This document shows, one piece after another, positions 9,059 to 19,463 of a stretch of DNA of 64,000 nt. The DNA comes from Lachnospiraceae bacterium. Its GTDB lineage: Bacteria; Bacillota; Clostridia; Lachnospirales; Lachnospiraceae. The stretch covers positions 41,511 through 105,510 of the forward strand of contig JALEKK010000038.1 in the NCBI GenBank assembly GCA_022769005.1, read 5' to 3'. Both the position numbers and the translations under genes were made by a program. Position 1 is the first letter of the stretch. Each line of letters starts with the position of its first letter. The notes under the pieces were generated by a model. It made no database searches. It was not told where the DNA came from and saw only the letters and a program-made list of their open reading frames with translations.

Positions 9059-9670
9059 GTGGTTGTAATAATTGACTATGATGCCGGCAACATTAAAAGT
9101 GTTGAAAAGGCAGTTGAATATCTCGGAAGTGATGTTGTACTTTCAAATGACAAAAAAATAATAAAGTCTGCGGACAGGGTTATATTACCCGGCGTAGGTG
9201 CGTTCGGCGACGCCATGGACAACCTTAAAAAGTATGATCTTGTAGAGACAATAAGGGATTATGCAAAAAGCGGTAATCCGTTTCTGGGCATATGTCTCGG
9301 AATGCAGATACTTTTTGAGAACAGTGATGAAGATAAGGAAGCGGAGGGACTCTCCGTTATAAAGGGAAGCATAAAGAAGATTCCGGCAAAGGATTCTTTT
9401 AAAATACCGCACATGGGTTGGAATAACCTGAATATTACTAAAAACAACAGTCGTATTTTAAAAGGAATTGATTCTGAATCGTATGTATACTTCGTTCATT
9501 CTTATTATGCCGATGCATGTGATAAAAACGATATATCCGCCACATGCGATTATACTACGACAATGGACGTTGTGGTTGAAAGGGATAATGTGTTTGGATG
9601 TCAATTTCATCCTGAAAAAAGCAGTAATACGGGGCTTCATATTTTAAAGAATTTTTTAGAGATAAAGTGA
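9059..9670 (+). CDS. hisH: Imidazole glycerol phosphate synthase, glutaminase subunit
   Basis: 203 residues from a GTG start at 9059, selected because AAGGAG sits 6 nt upstream and the protein then begins [18 protein letters not shown] as in the family. An in-frame ATG at 9017 lies inside mtaB and adds 14 unrelated residues. This is a class I glutamine amidotransferase: the nucleophile is in [11 protein letters not shown] and the His-Glu pair in FHPEKSS. It supplies ammonia to HisF for imidazole ring closure in histidine synthesis. hisF follows 7 bp later, so the two subunits are co-expressed. No other his gene is in the window. Confidence 0.93.
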   Translation: MVVIIDYDAGNIKSVEKAVEYLGSDVVLSNDKKIIKSADRVILPGVGAFGDAMDNLKKYDLVETIRDYAKSGNPFLGICLGMQILFENSDEDKEAEGLSVIKGSIKKIPAKDSFKIPHMGWNNLNITKNNSRILKGIDSESYVYFVHSYYADACDKNDISATCDYTTTMDVVVERDNVFGCQFHPEKSSNTGLHILKNFLEIK

Positions 9671-9677
9671 GAAAAGT

Positions 9678-10436
9678 ATGTTTACAAAAAGGATAATACC
9701 TTGCCTGGACTGCAAGGACGGAAGAGTTGTAAAAGGGACGTCATTTGTTAATCTTAGAGATGCGGGAGACCCTATAGAAGTCGCAAAAAAATACGATGCG
9801 GACGGGGCGGACGAGCTTGTGTTTTTAGATATAACGGCAACATCCGACGACAGAAACACAACGGTGGATCTTGTCAGAAAAGTTGCAAAGGAAGTATTTA
9901 TACCGTTTACGGTCGGAGGCGGTATCAGAACAACAGATGACTTTAAGGTACTTTTAAGAGAAGGTGCCGATAAAATATCGATTAATTCCGCTGCCATACT
10001 CAATCCATCACTCATAAGCGAAGCTGCAAAAAAATTCGGCTCACAGTGTGTGGTTGTGGCAATTGATGCAAAGAAAAGAGAAGACGGAGGCTGGAATATT
10101 TATCGTTCCGGAGGAAGAATTGATACGGGTATTGACGCCGTACAATGGGCGAAAGATGCGGAACGTCTTGGTGCCGGGGAGATTCTTCTCACAAGCATGG
10201 ATGAAGACGGACAAAAAAAAGGTTACGATATTGCGCTTACAAAGGCGATATCAGACAGTGTTTCCGTTCCGGTTATTGCATCAGGCGGAGCGGGATGCAT
10301 GGAAGACTTTCTTAATGCATTTACGAAAGCCGGAGCGGATGCGGCCCTTGCAGCGTCCTTATTTCATTATAATGAAATAAGTATCAAAGAGTTAAAAGAA
10401 TATTTAAGAGATAACGGAATATCGGTGAGATTATAA
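9678..10436 (+). CDS. hisF: Imidazole glycerol phosphate synthase, cyclase subunit
   Basis: 252 residues, full length for this (beta/alpha)8 barrel. The N-terminal [16 protein letters not shown] carries the catalytic Asp, DITATSDDR contains the second half-barrel motif region, and [13 protein letters not shown] forms a phosphate-binding loop. HisF combines PRFAR with HisH-derived ammonia to give IGP and AICAR. It is directly downstream of hisH. ung follows after 17 bp, so histidine synthesis and base excision repair genes appear to share a transcript here; that linkage looks incidental. Confidence 0.95.
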   Translation: MFTKRIIPCLDCKDGRVVKGTSFVNLRDAGDPIEVAKKYDADGADELVFLDITATSDDRNTTVDLVRKVAKEVFIPFTVGGGIRTTDDFKVLLREGADKISINSAAILNPSLISEAAKKFGSQCVVVAIDAKKREDGGWNIYRSGGRIDTGIDAVQWAKDAERLGAGEILLTSMDEDGQKKGYDIALTKAISDSVSVPVIASGGAGCMEDFLNAFTKAGADAALAASLFHYNEISIKELKEYLRDNGISVRL

Positions 10437-10453
10437 GTTAGAGAAGGCTAAAT

Positions 10454-11131
10454 ATGTCAGATGAATTAAAAACATGGGGAGCGGCGCTGAAAGAAGAGTT
10501 TGAAAAACCTTATTTCAGGGAACTTTATAATTTTGTTATATCGGAATATGAAAAAGACATACCGATATATCCGCCTAAAAAAGATATTTTAAACGCTTTA
10601 AGGACAACCCCGCTTGATAAAGTAAAGGTTGTTATTCTGGGACAGGATCCTTATCACAATGAGGGACAGGCTCACGGGCTGTCTTTTTCAGTCAATAAAG
10701 GAGTTGCCGTTCCGCCGTCTCTTGTAAATATTTATCATGAATTACAGGAAGATGTAGGTTGTTACATACCAAATAACGGTGATTTGACTAAATGGGCAAA
10801 ACAAGGTGTTCTGCTGCTCAATACGGTTCTAACGGTCAGAGCGCACGAGCCGTTCTCCCATAAAGGAATAGGGTGGGAGAGATTTACCGATTCGATTATT
10901 AAAATATTGGATGAATCGGACAGACCTATATGCTTTATGCTTTGGGGCTCGCCTGCAAAAAAGAAAATGTCGATGCTTACAAATAAGAATCATTTGGTAC
11001 TGACGGCTTCTCATCCGAGTCCCATGTCTTCATACAGGGGATTTTTTGGATGCAGGCATTTTTCAAAGGCAAATGAATATCTTATCAGTCACGGAGAGGA
11101 ACCCATTGATTGGCAGATTGAAAATATATAA
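10454..11131 (+). CDS. ung: Uracil-DNA glycosylase (family 1)
   Basis: 225 residues. The water-activating motif GQDPYHNEGQAHGLSFSV and the C-terminal DNA-intercalating loop HPSPMSSYRGFFGC are both intact, as is the uracil-specificity segment LLLNTVLTV. Ung removes uracil from DNA to start base excision repair, which fits with the exonuclease III/AP endonuclease gene about 8 kb upstream. Preceded by an AGAAGGCTAAAT ribosome site. No anomalies. Confidence 0.96.
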   Translation: MSDELKTWGAALKEEFEKPYFRELYNFVISEYEKDIPIYPPKKDILNALRTTPLDKVKVVILGQDPYHNEGQAHGLSFSVNKGVAVPPSLVNIYHELQEDVGCYIPNNGDLTKWAKQGVLLLNTVLTVRAHEPFSHKGIGWERFTDSIIKILDESDRPICFMLWGSPAKKKMSMLTNKNHLVLTASHPSPMSSYRGFFGCRHFSKANEYLISHGEEPIDWQIENI

Positions 11132-11184
11132 CGGTTACAATTTCACACATGGATTTCCCGGAAGGGAATATGAAGGGGGGAATA

Positions 11185-11724
11185 ATGAATATTACGGTTT
11201 ATTGCGGATCTAATTTCGGACACAATCCAATATATCGTGAAACGGCGGAAAAGTTCGGTGAATGGATAGGTGAAAATGGACACTCATTGGTATACGGTGC
11301 ATCCGGTAACGGCCTTATGGGAGCCATATCCGACAATGTATTAAAACATAACGGTAAAGTATACGGAGTTTTTGCCGAAGTTTTATATAAAAGAGAGGGA
11401 TGCAGAGAAGATTTAACGGAAACTTTTATTGTTCCCTCCATAAGAGAGAGAAAGAAAAAGATGATAGAGCTCGGTGAAGTATTTATCGCATTTCCGGGAG
11501 GTCCGGGGACTATCGAAGAAATTTCGGAGGTCATTTCTCTTGCAAGGATTAATGTCGTAAAAGAAAAGTGTATCATTTTTAACCTTAACGGATTCTATGA
11601 TCCTTTAAAGATTCTTGCACAAAAGATGTTTGAAGAGGGATTTGTAAAAAGAGAAGAGGTTTTAAACGTTAAATTCATCGATACTTTTGAAGAATTAACA
11701 TCATATATTGAAGCTATTGAATGA
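11185..11724 (+). CDS. LOG-family protein (TIGR00730), putative nucleoside 5'-monophosphate phosphoribohydrolase
   Basis: 179 residues from ATG 11185, which follows a strong GAAGGGGGG site; the in-frame ATG at 11149 adds 12 residues that do not resemble the family. The family signature PGGPGTIEE is present (nucleotide binding and catalytic Arg/Glu region), with the N-terminal ITVYCGSNFGHNP and GHSLVYGASGNGLMGA Rossmann motifs. LOG proteins hydrolyse the N-glycosidic bond of nucleoside monophosphates, releasing free base and ribose 5-phosphate. The in vivo substrate here is unknown. It ends the 1-11.7 kb rightward run and converges on the large activase gene. Confidence 0.85.
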   Translation: MNITVYCGSNFGHNPIYRETAEKFGEWIGENGHSLVYGASGNGLMGAISDNVLKHNGKVYGVFAEVLYKREGCREDLTETFIVPSIRERKKKMIELGEVFIAFPGGPGTIEEISEVISLARINVVKEKCIIFNLNGFYDPLKILAQKMFEEGFVKREEVLNVKFIDTFEELTSYIEAIE

Positions 11725-11776
11725 CGATAATGCTGAATATGTATCATGTAAATGCATGTGATGTCAGCTGAGTGCA

Positions 11777-11858
11777 AAAAAGACTGTATCTGTATTTTGA
11801 TATACAAAGTTTTAGGGAATCCTTTCGTATATCACTTAATTACAGATACAGTCTTTTT
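11777..11858. terminator. Bidirectional terminator, 18-bp perfect stem
   Basis: AAAAAGACTGTATCTGTA at 11777-11794 pairs perfectly with 11841-11858, and a second inner stem GATATAC/GTATATC (11799-11805, 11827-11833) extends it. With A-runs on one side and T-runs on the other it can serve both convergent genes. Confidence 0.85.
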
Positions 11859-11891
11859 AAATATATTTACTATTCAATTCATAAATTAATT

Positions 11892-14800
11892 TTAAATCAC
11901 TTTTTTTGATTCGTTGGAATTAGTACATACATCTTGATTATTTTTCAATGCTCTTTTTGCGGATGTGAGCATAAGTTTTATTCTGTTAATCTGATTTACA
12001 CGGGATGCACCCGGATCAAAATCGATGGCGGTAATGTTGGCATTCGGATAAGCCTCCTTTAAGCCCTTTATTACGCCTTTTCCGACTATATGATTAGGGA
12101 GGCAGCCGAAAGGCTGACAGCATACAATATTAGGAACGCCGCTTTTTATCAGTTCAACCATTTCACCTGTAAGCAGCCAGCCTTCACCTGTCTGATTGCC
12201 GAGAGAAACAAAAGGTGTGGCAAGGGCGGCAACTTCATCTATAGGCATCGGCGGTTCAAAGTGTTTGCTTTCTGCCAGTGCTTTAACTGCGGTTTTATTA
12301 AAGAAATCAATAAACTTTTTGGCGAGAGTATTAAAGAATGCAAACAACTTGGATGCTCCGAGGTTATCCTTTTTAAATATTGCGTTTTTGCAAATATAGT
12401 ACAGGAATCCGATAAGTCCGGGAACTACGGCCTCCGCACCTTCCGATTCGAGCAAATCCACCATTTCCATATTGGCCGAAGGCAGGTATTTAACGAGAAT
12501 TTCTCCCACAACGCCTACTCTCGGTTTTACTTCATCGGTAATTGGGATATTATCGAAGTCATTAACCATTTCTTTTATGGTTTTCTTAAGGTCTTTGAGT
12601 TTAAGCTTCTTTTGACTTAACTGTTCGCTGCATATTTTAACCCATTTTTCATGCATGGCGTTAACGCTTCCGGGCACCTGTTCATAGGGCCTCATACGAT
12701 AGACCATGTTCATAAAGAGATCGCCGTAAATAATTGCCGCAAAAACTTTTATTCCCATGTTAATGTCATAAATCATTCCGCTGTTATGTTCAAAAACCTG
12801 GGCACTCACGGAAATCAAAGGTATATGTTCAAAACCGGCCTCGGCAATGGCTCTTCTGATAAAGCCCACATAGTTGGAAGCTCTGCATCCGCCTCCGGTT
12901 TGAGTAATAAGAAGAGCGGTACGGTTTAAGTCATATTTTCCGGATTCCAAAGCGTTCATAATTTGTCCGACAACCATCATTGAAGGATAACAGGCGTCAT
13001 TGTTTACGTATTTTACTCCGGTATCCACGGCGGATTTGCCGTCGTTGTCCAAAACAACAAAATTGTATCCGGATGACCGCATGGCAGGTTCAACCAGATC
13101 GAAGTGTATCGGAGACATGGACGGACAGAGAATGGTATATTTTTCTCTCATTTCATCGGTGAATTCAACTCTTCTCATATGTGAAGGCCTGTGTTTTCTT
13201 TTTTCGTTTTTCTCTTTTCGACTTCTGATTGCCGCAAGGAGAGAGCGTATACGTATTCTGGCTGCTCCGAGGTTATTAATTTCATCAATCTTGATGAGTG
13301 TATAGAGTTTATCGGAATTTTTAAGAATGTCATTGACTCCGTCGCTTGTTACGGCATCAAGGCCGCATCCGAATGATGTAAGCTGTATTAAATCAAGATC
13401 GTCTCTTTCCTTTACAACGCTTGCCGCCGCATACAGTCTCGAATGATACATCCATTGATCAAGCACTATAAGCGGTCTTTCGACTTTTCCGAGATGAGCT
13501 ATCGAATCTTCTGTAAGTACGGCAACTCCCAGAGAATTAATAAGTTCGGGAATGCCGTGATTAATCTCGGGATCCGTATGGTACGGCCTGCCGGAAACAA
13601 CGATTCCGTGTTCGCCGGTCTTTTCAAGAAGATCCAGAACTTCCTCTCCCTTTTTTTCGATATCTTCTCTTGATTTCATTTGCTCATTCCATGCTTTATC
13701 AATGGCATTGTTTACAAGAGATTTAGGAATGTCCGGGAATATTTCATTTAATCTCTTCTTTAATATGGATGTATTCTCAAATGAAAGATACGGAGACATA
13801 AAGTTAACATTTTCGGTTTTAATACTTTCCATATTGTTCATTATATTTTCCGCATATGAAGTGACAATAGGGCAGTTGAAATGATTGTTTGAATCTTTTT
13901 GTTCCTTGTGTTCATACGGAATACATGGATAAAAAATATTTTTTACTCCGTTTTTAATAAGCCACTCAATATGACCGTGAACCAGTTTTGCAGGGTAACA
14001 TACGGATTCTGACGGAATTGATTCCATGCCGGAAAGATATATACTTTTTGATGACGGAGGTGAAAGCACTACTTTGTATCCCAGTTCCGTAAAGAAAGTG
14101 AACCAGAACGGATAATTTTCATACATGTTGAGAGCTCTCGGAAGTCCGATTGTGCCTTTCGGTGCTTCATTTTCATTTAAAGGAGTATAGTAATCAAAAA
14201 GTCTTTTTAATTTATATTCGAACAGATTAGGCAAATCTTTTTTTCTGTCTTTATTAATGTTTTTAACGGGTCTTTCGCATCTGTTTCCCGTAATAAACTT
14301 ATGTCCGTCTGAAAATTTATTAACGGTAAGATGGCAATTGTTTTCACATAATCCGCATCGTGCCGAAGAAGCGGTATAAGTAAGGTTTTTTAATTCATCG
14401 GCGGTTAGTATTTCGGCATTCTTACCCTTATATCTCTCTTTGGCGATAAGAGCGGCTCCGAAAGCTCCCATAATTCCGGCAATATCAGGTCTTATAACAT
14501 CTTTTTCAACTATTTTTTCAAAGCTTCTGAGTACGGCGTTATTATAAAAAGTTCCGCCCTGGACGACTATATTATTGCCGAGTTTTGAAGGATCAGACAA
14601 TTTAATAACTTTATATATGGCATTTTTAATTACGGAGTATGCAAGTCCGGCTGATATGTCACCTACGCTTGCTCCTTCCTTTTGTGCCTGTTTAACATTG
14701 GAATTCATAAATACGGTACATCTTGATCCGAGATCTACCGGATTATCGGCAAGCAACGCCTCTTTTGCAAAATCCGATACGGAATACTCCAATGAATTGG

Positions 14801-16169
14801 CAAATGTCTCAATAAATGAACCGCATCCGGATGAGCAAGCTTCATTAAGCATAACCGAATCTACGGTATTGTCTTTAATTTTTATACATTTCATATCCTG
14901 ACCGCCGATATCGATTATGCAGTCAACTTTCGGGTCAAAAAAAGCTGCGGCAGTATAATGTGCGATTGTTTCAACTTCACCGTCCGGCAGGTTTAATGCT
15001 GATTTAATAAGCTCTTCTCCGTATCCTGTTGAACAGCCGTAAGCAATCTCAACGCCTTCCGGGAGCTTTTCATATAATTCCGTAAGTCCTTTAATTACCG
15101 TATCAATTAAAGCGCCGTTATTACTGCCGTAGAAAGAATATAACAGAGAACCGTCGTCGGCAATAAGAGCGATTTTGGTGGTGGTAGAGCCGGCGTCGAT
15201 TCCAAGGAAGGCTTTTCCGGAGTATGTTTCAAGCTCCATTTTACGAACAGAATCTTTAGAGTGCCTGTCAAGGAATTCATTGTATTCATTTTCATTATTA
15301 AATAAGGGTTCGAGTCGTTGAACTTCTACAGACAGGTTAACGCCTTTTCTGAGCATATTGATAAGTTTATCGACTTCGTACATATTGTCTGCTTCATTCA
15401 TGGCATGTACGGCAGAACCGAGAGCTGCAAAAAGATGAGAATTGTCAGGAATAATCACTTCTTCATCCGTAAGTTTTAATGTTCTGATAAAAGTGTTTCG
15501 TAACTCGGACAGAAAATGAAGGGGACCGCCTAAAAATGCAACATGACCGCGTATTGGTTTGCCGCAGGCAAGTCCGGAAATGGTTTGATTTACAACAGCT
15601 TGAAAAATAGAAGCGGACAGATCTTCTTTCGTTGCACCTTCATTAATAAGAGGCTGAATATCAGTCTTGGCAAATACGCCGCATCTGGCCGCAATAGGAT
15701 AAATTGATTTATAGTTTTTTGCATATTCATTAAGACCTTGCGCATCGGTTTTAAGCAGAGAGGCCATTTGATCGATAAATGAACCGGTACCTCCTGCGCA
15801 TATACCGTTCATTCTCTGATCCAATCCGCCCTTAAAATATATAATTTTTGCATCTTCTCCGCCGAGTTCAATTGCCACATCCGTCTGCGGAGCTTTAAGA
15901 GAAACGGCGTCCGCAACAACGGCAACCTCCTGAGCAAAATCAACGCCTAATTTATCCGCCAATGCAAGACCGCCTGAGCCTGTAATACATGTTTTTACAT
16001 TATAATTACCCAACTTCTTCTTAGAATCTTCAAGCAAATCCGCAACGGTTTCTTGAATGTTTGCAAAATGTCGTCTGTATTCACAAAATATCTCTTCATT
16101 TTTGTCATTTAAAATGACAACTTTTACGGTTGTGGAACCGATATCGACTCCTAAAAAATATGTATTCAT
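11892..16169 (-). CDS. Fused acyl-CoA dehydratase activase (two BadF/BcrAD ATPase domains plus DUF2229 and HgdB-like region)
   Basis: 1425 residues. Domain 1 (about 1-260) has [23 protein letters not shown]124 in CAGGTGSF and C163 in RCGVFAK. Domain 2 (about 320-590) repeats these as [23 protein letters not shown]445 in ACSSGCGSF and C484 in RCTVFMN. In the HgdC family each monomer of a homodimer gives two such Cys to one shared [4Fe-4S] cluster. A CGLCENNC cluster follows, then a DUF2229 region ([16 protein letters not shown]) and, from about residue 1000, a stretch resembling 2-hydroxyacyl-CoA dehydratase subunits ([23 protein letters not shown]). Known activases donate one ATP-energised electron to dehydratases. 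The target of this fused type is unclear; a self-contained activase-reductase, perhaps related to double-cubane cluster proteins, is inference. No convincing Shine-Dalgarno precedes the start. Confidence 0.85.
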   Translation of the reverse strand: MNTYFLGVDIGSTTVKVVILNDKNEEIFCEYRRHFANIQETVADLLEDSKKKLGNYNVKTCITGSGGLALADKLGVDFAQEVAVVADAVSLKAPQTDVAIELGGEDAKIIYFKGGLDQRMNGICAGGTGSFIDQMASLLKTDAQGLNEYAKNYKSIYPIAARCGVFAKTDIQPLINEGATKEDLSASIFQAVVNQTISGLACGKPIRGHVAFLGGPLHFLSELRNTFIRTLKLTDEEVIIPDNSHLFAALGSAVHAMNEADNMYEVDKLINMLRKGVNLSVEVQRLEPLFNNENEYNEFLDRHSKDSVRKMELETYSGKAFLGIDAGSTTTKIALIADDGSLLYSFYGSNNGALIDTVIKGLTELYEKLPEGVEIAYGCSTGYGEELIKSALNLPDGEVETIAHYTAAAFFDPKVDCIIDIGGQDMKCIKIKDNTVDSVMLNEACSSGCGSFIETFANSLEYSVSDFAKEALLADNPVDLGSRCTVFMNSNVKQAQKEGASVGDISAGLAYSVIKNAIYKVIKLSDPSKLGNNIVVQGGTFYNNAVLRSFEKIVEKDVIRPDIAGIMGAFGAALIAKERYKGKNAEILTADELKNLTYTASSARCGLCENNCHLTVNKFSDGHKFITGNRCERPVKNINKDRKKDLPNLFEYKLKRLFDYYTPLNENEAPKGTIGLPRALNMYENYPFWFTFFTELGYKVVLSPPSSKSIYLSGMESIPSESVCYPAKLVHGHIEWLIKNGVKNIFYPCIPYEHKEQKDSNNHFNCPIVTSYAENIMNNMESIKTENVNFMSPYLSFENTSILKKRLNEIFPDIPKSLVNNAIDKAWNEQMKSREDIEKKGEEVLDLLEKTGEHGIVVSGRPYHTDPEINHGIPELINSLGVAVLTEDSIAHLGKVERPLIVLDQWMYHSRLYAAASVVKERDDLDLIQLTSFGCGLDAVTSDGVNDILKNSDKLYTLIKIDEINNLGAARIRIRSLLAAIRSRKEKNEKRKHRPSHMRRVEFTDEMREKYTILCPSMSPIHFDLVEPAMRSSGYNFVVLDNDGKSAVDTGVKYVNNDACYPSMMVVGQIMNALESGKYDLNRTALLITQTGGGCRASNYVGFIRRAIAEAGFEHIPLISVSAQVFEHNSGMIYDINMGIKVFAAIIYGDLFMNMVYRMRPYEQVPGSVNAMHEKWVKICSEQLSQKKLKLKDLKKTIKEMVNDFDNIPITDEVKPRVGVVGEILVKYLPSANMEMVDLLESEGAEAVVPGLIGFLYYICKNAIFKKDNLGASKLFAFFNTLAKKFIDFFNKTAVKALAESKHFEPPMPIDEVAALATPFVSLGNQTGEGWLLTGEMVELIKSGVPNIVCCQPFGCLPNHIVGKGVIKGLKEAYPNANITAIDFDPGASRVNQINRIKLMLTSAKRALKNNQDVCTNSNESKKVI

Positions 16170-16212
16170 ATATTGTAGAGGATATAATTCTGACTATATA
16201 TCCCGTACCCCC

Positions 16213-16246
16213 TGCATAAATAGTTAACACTGTTAAGTATTATGCA
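16213..16246. promoter_or_regulatory. 34-bp imperfect dyad, candidate operator upstream of the activase
   Basis: TGCATAAATAGTTAACA is mirrored by TGTTAAGTATTATGCA with one unpaired base and one mismatch. It lies 44-77 bp upstream of the activase start codon in the 259-bp divergent spacer shared with the rhomboid-like gene. Its position fits a repressor or activator site. The regulator is unknown. Confidence 0.4.
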
Positions 16247-16428
16247 TAATATATATTCAAAATTTCCTAAATTCAATAATCAAAGGATTTTATATGTGTA
16301 TAAAAATAACAATATGAACTTTCCCGGGAAAAGGCTGAGAGTGCTTTGCTTGCAATTAAGGTATTAAATTGATATTATACAGAAAATTTAATGATTAACT
16401 ATAAGGAAAGGAATCGTGATAATTTTTT

Positions 16429-17391
16429 ATGAGTTTTCTTGATAAATTAGAGAAGAAAATCGGGAAATATGCAATAAAGAATCTGATGTTATATGTAATT
16501 ATCGCATATGCAATAGGTTATTTATTGTATATTTCAGGCAACATATCCGCGGTAACGGCGCTGAATTTGAATCCAGCCGAAATCTTACGAGGACAGATAT
16601 GGAGAATATTTACGTTTCTAATTGAACCTCCGTCCCTTTCATCTCCTATATTTTTTATTTTTGTATTATATATTTATTATTTTATAGGAAGAAATCTGGA
16701 ACGGACATGGGGTGCATTTAAGTTTAATGTTTTCTTTTTTATGGGAATGGCAATGACGGTAGTCTCATCCATATTGATATATGTAATATTCAATCAGGTA
16801 TTTATACTGTCAATGTATTATATTAATTTTTCAATGTTTATTGCATTTGCCATGGAAGTGCCGAACATGATGTTCTTATTTATGTTTTTTATACCGGTAA
16901 AGGCAAAATGGCTTGCGATAATTGATGCAGTATATATATCTGCTACCGTAGTTTGCGGATTTTTGTCATATGTTGTAGACATACCTTATTTTGTCGGATA
17001 TTTCGGTATAGGACGCAATCCGGCAGATGCAACCGCCGCTGCGGTCGCATTGATAAATCTCTTAATATTCAGTCTGATGAATAACAGCAGAGCAAAAGCA
17101 AAGAAGAGACAGAAAGAATTCTACCAAAGAATGAACAGCGGAGCGTATTCAAGCGGAGGAGGGTATTGGAGCAGTCAAACTTCAGGCTCTTCCGCAGAAA
17201 GAAATAATCATAACAGAGCGACAAATGCCACAAGAGGATTCGGAAACAACAAACCTATACATGTATGTGCAGTTTGCGGAAAAACGGATATTGACGATGA
17301 AAATGAAACATTCCGATATTGTTCGATATGTAAAGGCAATTATGAATATTGCAGTGAACATATAAAGAATCATACTCATATGACAGAATAA
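16429..17391 (+). CDS. Rhomboid-like integral membrane protein with C-terminal Cys/His (zinc) domain, probable pseudoprotease
   Basis: 320 residues with about six membrane segments between residues 20 and 220, then a Ser/Asn/Gly-rich linker and a C-terminal CAVCG...CSICK...CSEH...H domain likely to bind zinc. The first loop GRNLERTWGAFKFNVFFF matches the conserved GxxLExxWGxxxF rhomboid signature. However, the segment expected to hold the GxSG serine reads FSMFIAFAMEVPN, and the final helix (NPADATAAAVALIN) lacks the catalytic His. I therefore infer a non-proteolytic rhomboid-superfamily member; comparable annotations occur in related Clostridia. AAAGGA lies about 16 nt before the ATG, longer than usual. 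Function unknown. Confidence 0.6.
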   Translation: MSFLDKLEKKIGKYAIKNLMLYVIIAYAIGYLLYISGNISAVTALNLNPAEILRGQIWRIFTFLIEPPSLSSPIFFIFVLYIYYFIGRNLERTWGAFKFNVFFFMGMAMTVVSSILIYVIFNQVFILSMYYINFSMFIAFAMEVPNMMFLFMFFIPVKAKWLAIIDAVYISATVVCGFLSYVVDIPYFVGYFGIGRNPADATAAAVALINLLIFSLMNNSRAKAKKRQKEFYQRMNSGAYSSGGGYWSSQTSGSSAERNNHNRATNATRGFGNNKPIHVCAVCGKTDIDDENETFRYCSICKGNYEYCSEHIKNHTHMTE

Positions 17392-17461
17392 TAAGTAATA
17401 GAAAAAAACAGTAATTTATAGTATATTTGAAAACAAAATAAATCGCAGATAGGGGAAAGAC

Positions 17462-18679
17462 ATGACATTATATGAGGAATTAAAAGAGAGAGGTCTTATT
17501 GCTCAAACAACAGATGAAGAATTGATAAGCGAGCTTATTAATTCCGGTAAAGCTTGTTTTTATATAGGATTCGATCCTACTGCCGACAGTTTGCACGCAG
17601 GACACTTTATGACACTCTCGCTTATGAAGAGGCTTCAGGCAGGGGGTAATAAGCCTGTAGCATTAATCGGCGGAGCTACGGCTTTAATCGGTGATCCGAG
17701 CGGTAAAACGGACATGAGAAAGATGCTTACAAAAGAGCAGGTAGATATACATGTTGCCGGAATAAAGAAACAATTGGAGAGATTCATCGACTTTAGTGAT
17801 GATAAAGCCATTCTTGTTAATAATGCAGACTGGCTCGGTAATGTTAACTATATAGATATGCTCAGAGAAGTGGGTCCTTATTTTAATGTAAATATCATGC
17901 TCAGAGCGGAATGCTATAAGCAAAGACTTGTGAACGGTTTAAGCTTTTTGGAATTCAACTACATGGTTATGCAGGCCTTTGACTTCTATACCTTATATAC
18001 AAAGTACGGATGTAATCTTGAATTCGGAGGTGACGACCAGTGGAGCAACATGCTTGCCGGTACGGAACTTATAAGAAAGAAACTGGGTAAAGACGCAAGT
18101 GCCATGACAATTCCGCTTCTTACAAATTCACAGGGAATTAAGATGGGTAAAACCGTGTCAGGTGCTTTATGGCTTGATGAGAATAAGACTACTCCGTTTG
18201 AATTTTTCCAATATTGGAGAAACGTTGACGACGCTGATGTTATTAAATGTTTGAAAATGCTCACATTTGTTCCGCTTGATGAAATAAAGAAAATGGAATC
18301 ATGGGAAGGCGCAGAACTTAATAAGGCAAAGGAAATTTTGGCATATGAAGTAACGGCTCTCGTTCACGGTGAAGAGAAAGCAAAGAAAGCTTTGGAAGAC
18401 GCAAAGTCCGTATTTGCGGGCGGAAATGACAATATTCCGGAAGTTATACTCAGTGAAGAGGATTTGGAAGACGGACGAATAGATATACTTACATTGGGGG
18501 TTAAGCTGGGACTCGGTAAATCCAAGTCTGAAATCAGAAGAACCATAACTCAGGGAGGTTTGTACGAAAACAGAGAAAAACTTAACACTATAGAGAGAAT
18601 ATATACGAAAGATGAGCTGAAAGACGGTGTTGTTATTCAAAAAGGAAAAAAGACGTTTGTCAAAGCAGTAATAAAGTAA
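17462..18679 (+). CDS. tyrS: Tyrosyl-tRNA synthetase
   Basis: 405 residues, class I synthetase of the TyrRS type. GFDPTADSLHAGH contains the HIGH-like motif, GGDDQWSN the tyrosine-binding region, and KMGKT the KMSKS-equivalent loop. A C-terminal S4-like RNA-binding domain (residues about 345-405) completes the protein. It charges tRNA-Tyr. The 70-bp spacer upstream is too short for a T-box leader, which many Firmicute tyrS genes have, so control is probably at another level. AGGGGAAAGAC precedes the start. A terminator follows. Confidence 0.97.
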   Translation: MTLYEELKERGLIAQTTDEELISELINSGKACFYIGFDPTADSLHAGHFMTLSLMKRLQAGGNKPVALIGGATALIGDPSGKTDMRKMLTKEQVDIHVAGIKKQLERFIDFSDDKAILVNNADWLGNVNYIDMLREVGPYFNVNIMLRAECYKQRLVNGLSFLEFNYMVMQAFDFYTLYTKYGCNLEFGGDDQWSNMLAGTELIRKKLGKDASAMTIPLLTNSQGIKMGKTVSGALWLDENKTTPFEFFQYWRNVDDADVIKCLKMLTFVPLDEIKKMESWEGAELNKAKEILAYEVTALVHGEEKAKKALEDAKSVFAGGNDNIPEVILSEEDLEDGRIDILTLGVKLGLGKSKSEIRRTITQGGLYENREKLNTIERIYTKDELKDGVVIQKGKKTFVKAVIK

Positions 18680-18686
18680 TATTAAC

Positions 18687-18720
18687 GAAAAAGAGGGGGG
18701 GATATCCCCTCTTTTTTTTT
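18687..18720 (+). terminator. Intrinsic terminator after tyrS
   Basis: AAAAAGAGGGG pairs with CCCCTCTTTTT around a 7-nt loop, followed by further T residues. Strong canonical form. Confidence 0.9.
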
Positions 18721-18800
18721 ACTTTATTTTATTTTTGTAATATAAGATAATAATTTAAATACATTTTAATATAATATAAATTTTAATCAGCAGGTGGATT

Positions 18801-19463
18801 ATGAGTAAAATAATGATAGTTGAAGACGATAAAGTCGTAAGCAAAGAACTTGCAACTTTATTGGAATTAAGCGGATATACGGTAGAAATATTATGTGATT
18901 TTGAAAACTCATTGGATAAAATATCGGAGTACAATCCGGATCTTATACTTCTGGATATTAATATTCCGTGTTTAAACGGAGATCAGTTATTGCAAAACTT
19001 AAGAAAGGTATCGGATATACCGGTTATTATAGTTACCAGCAACAGTGATGAAATAAATGAAGTTTTATGTATGAGTTACGGGGCCGATGATTATGTTACC
19101 AAACCTTATAATCCCACAATATTAAAGCTCAGGATATCGGCTGTATTAAAGAGAGTAAACAAAAATTCCGACATATTGACATACGGTAATTTGTCATTGG
19201 ATATATGCAAGGGAACAATAAAAACGGAAAAATCAGAAATAAGTCTGACAAAAAACGAAATGCTGATTTTGCAGCATTTATTTAACAACCGGGGACATAT
19301 AGTTTCGAGAGACAGCTTAATGACAATATTGTGGAACAATGCGGAATATATCAATGAAAATGCACTTACGGTAAATGTTTCAAGAATAAGAAGCAAATTG
19401 TCGGAACTTGGATATGAAGACGTAATAGAAACAAGAAAAGGACAGGGATATATTTTGGTATGA
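18801..19463 (+). CDS. OmpR-family response regulator, BceR-type
   Basis: 220 residues: a receiver domain (acidic pair in VEDDK, phospho-acceptor in LILLDINIPC, TSN and KPY switch residues) followed by a winged-helix DNA-binding domain of the Trans_Reg_C type ending in IETRKGQGYILV. The stop overlaps the kinase start by 4 bp. The downstream order kinase, ATPase, large permease is that of Bce-type antimicrobial-peptide sensing and resistance modules in Firmicutes. A site matching the published BceR-type box (TnACA-N4-TGTAA) lies upstream of the transporter genes, which supports this role. The inducing compound cannot be deduced. Confidence 0.85.
   Translation: MSKIMIVEDDKVVSKELATLLELSGYTVEILCDFENSLDKISEYNPDLILLDINIPCLNGDQLLQNLRKVSDIPVIIVTSNSDEINEVLCMSYGADDYVTKPYNPTILKLRISAVLKRVNKNSDILTYGNLSLDICKGTIKTEKSEISLTKNEMLILQHLFNNRGHIVSRDSLMTILWNNAEYINENALTVNVSRIRSKLSELGYEDVIETRKGQGYILV

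Noticed and set aside
11892..16169. Several + strand open frames opposite the activase gene (for example 12090-12620 and 14575-14901)
   Set aside because: They are antisense to a fully conserved long gene, have no ribosome sites and no recognisable domains.
16325..16370. GGCTGAGAG resembling the TPP riboswitch core
   Set aside because: The second conserved TPP element (ACCTGA...GGATAATGCC) is absent and the downstream gene is not thiamine-related.
17392..17461. T-box leader for tyrS
   Set aside because: Only 70 bp lie between the genes and no T-box consensus or anti-terminator is visible.
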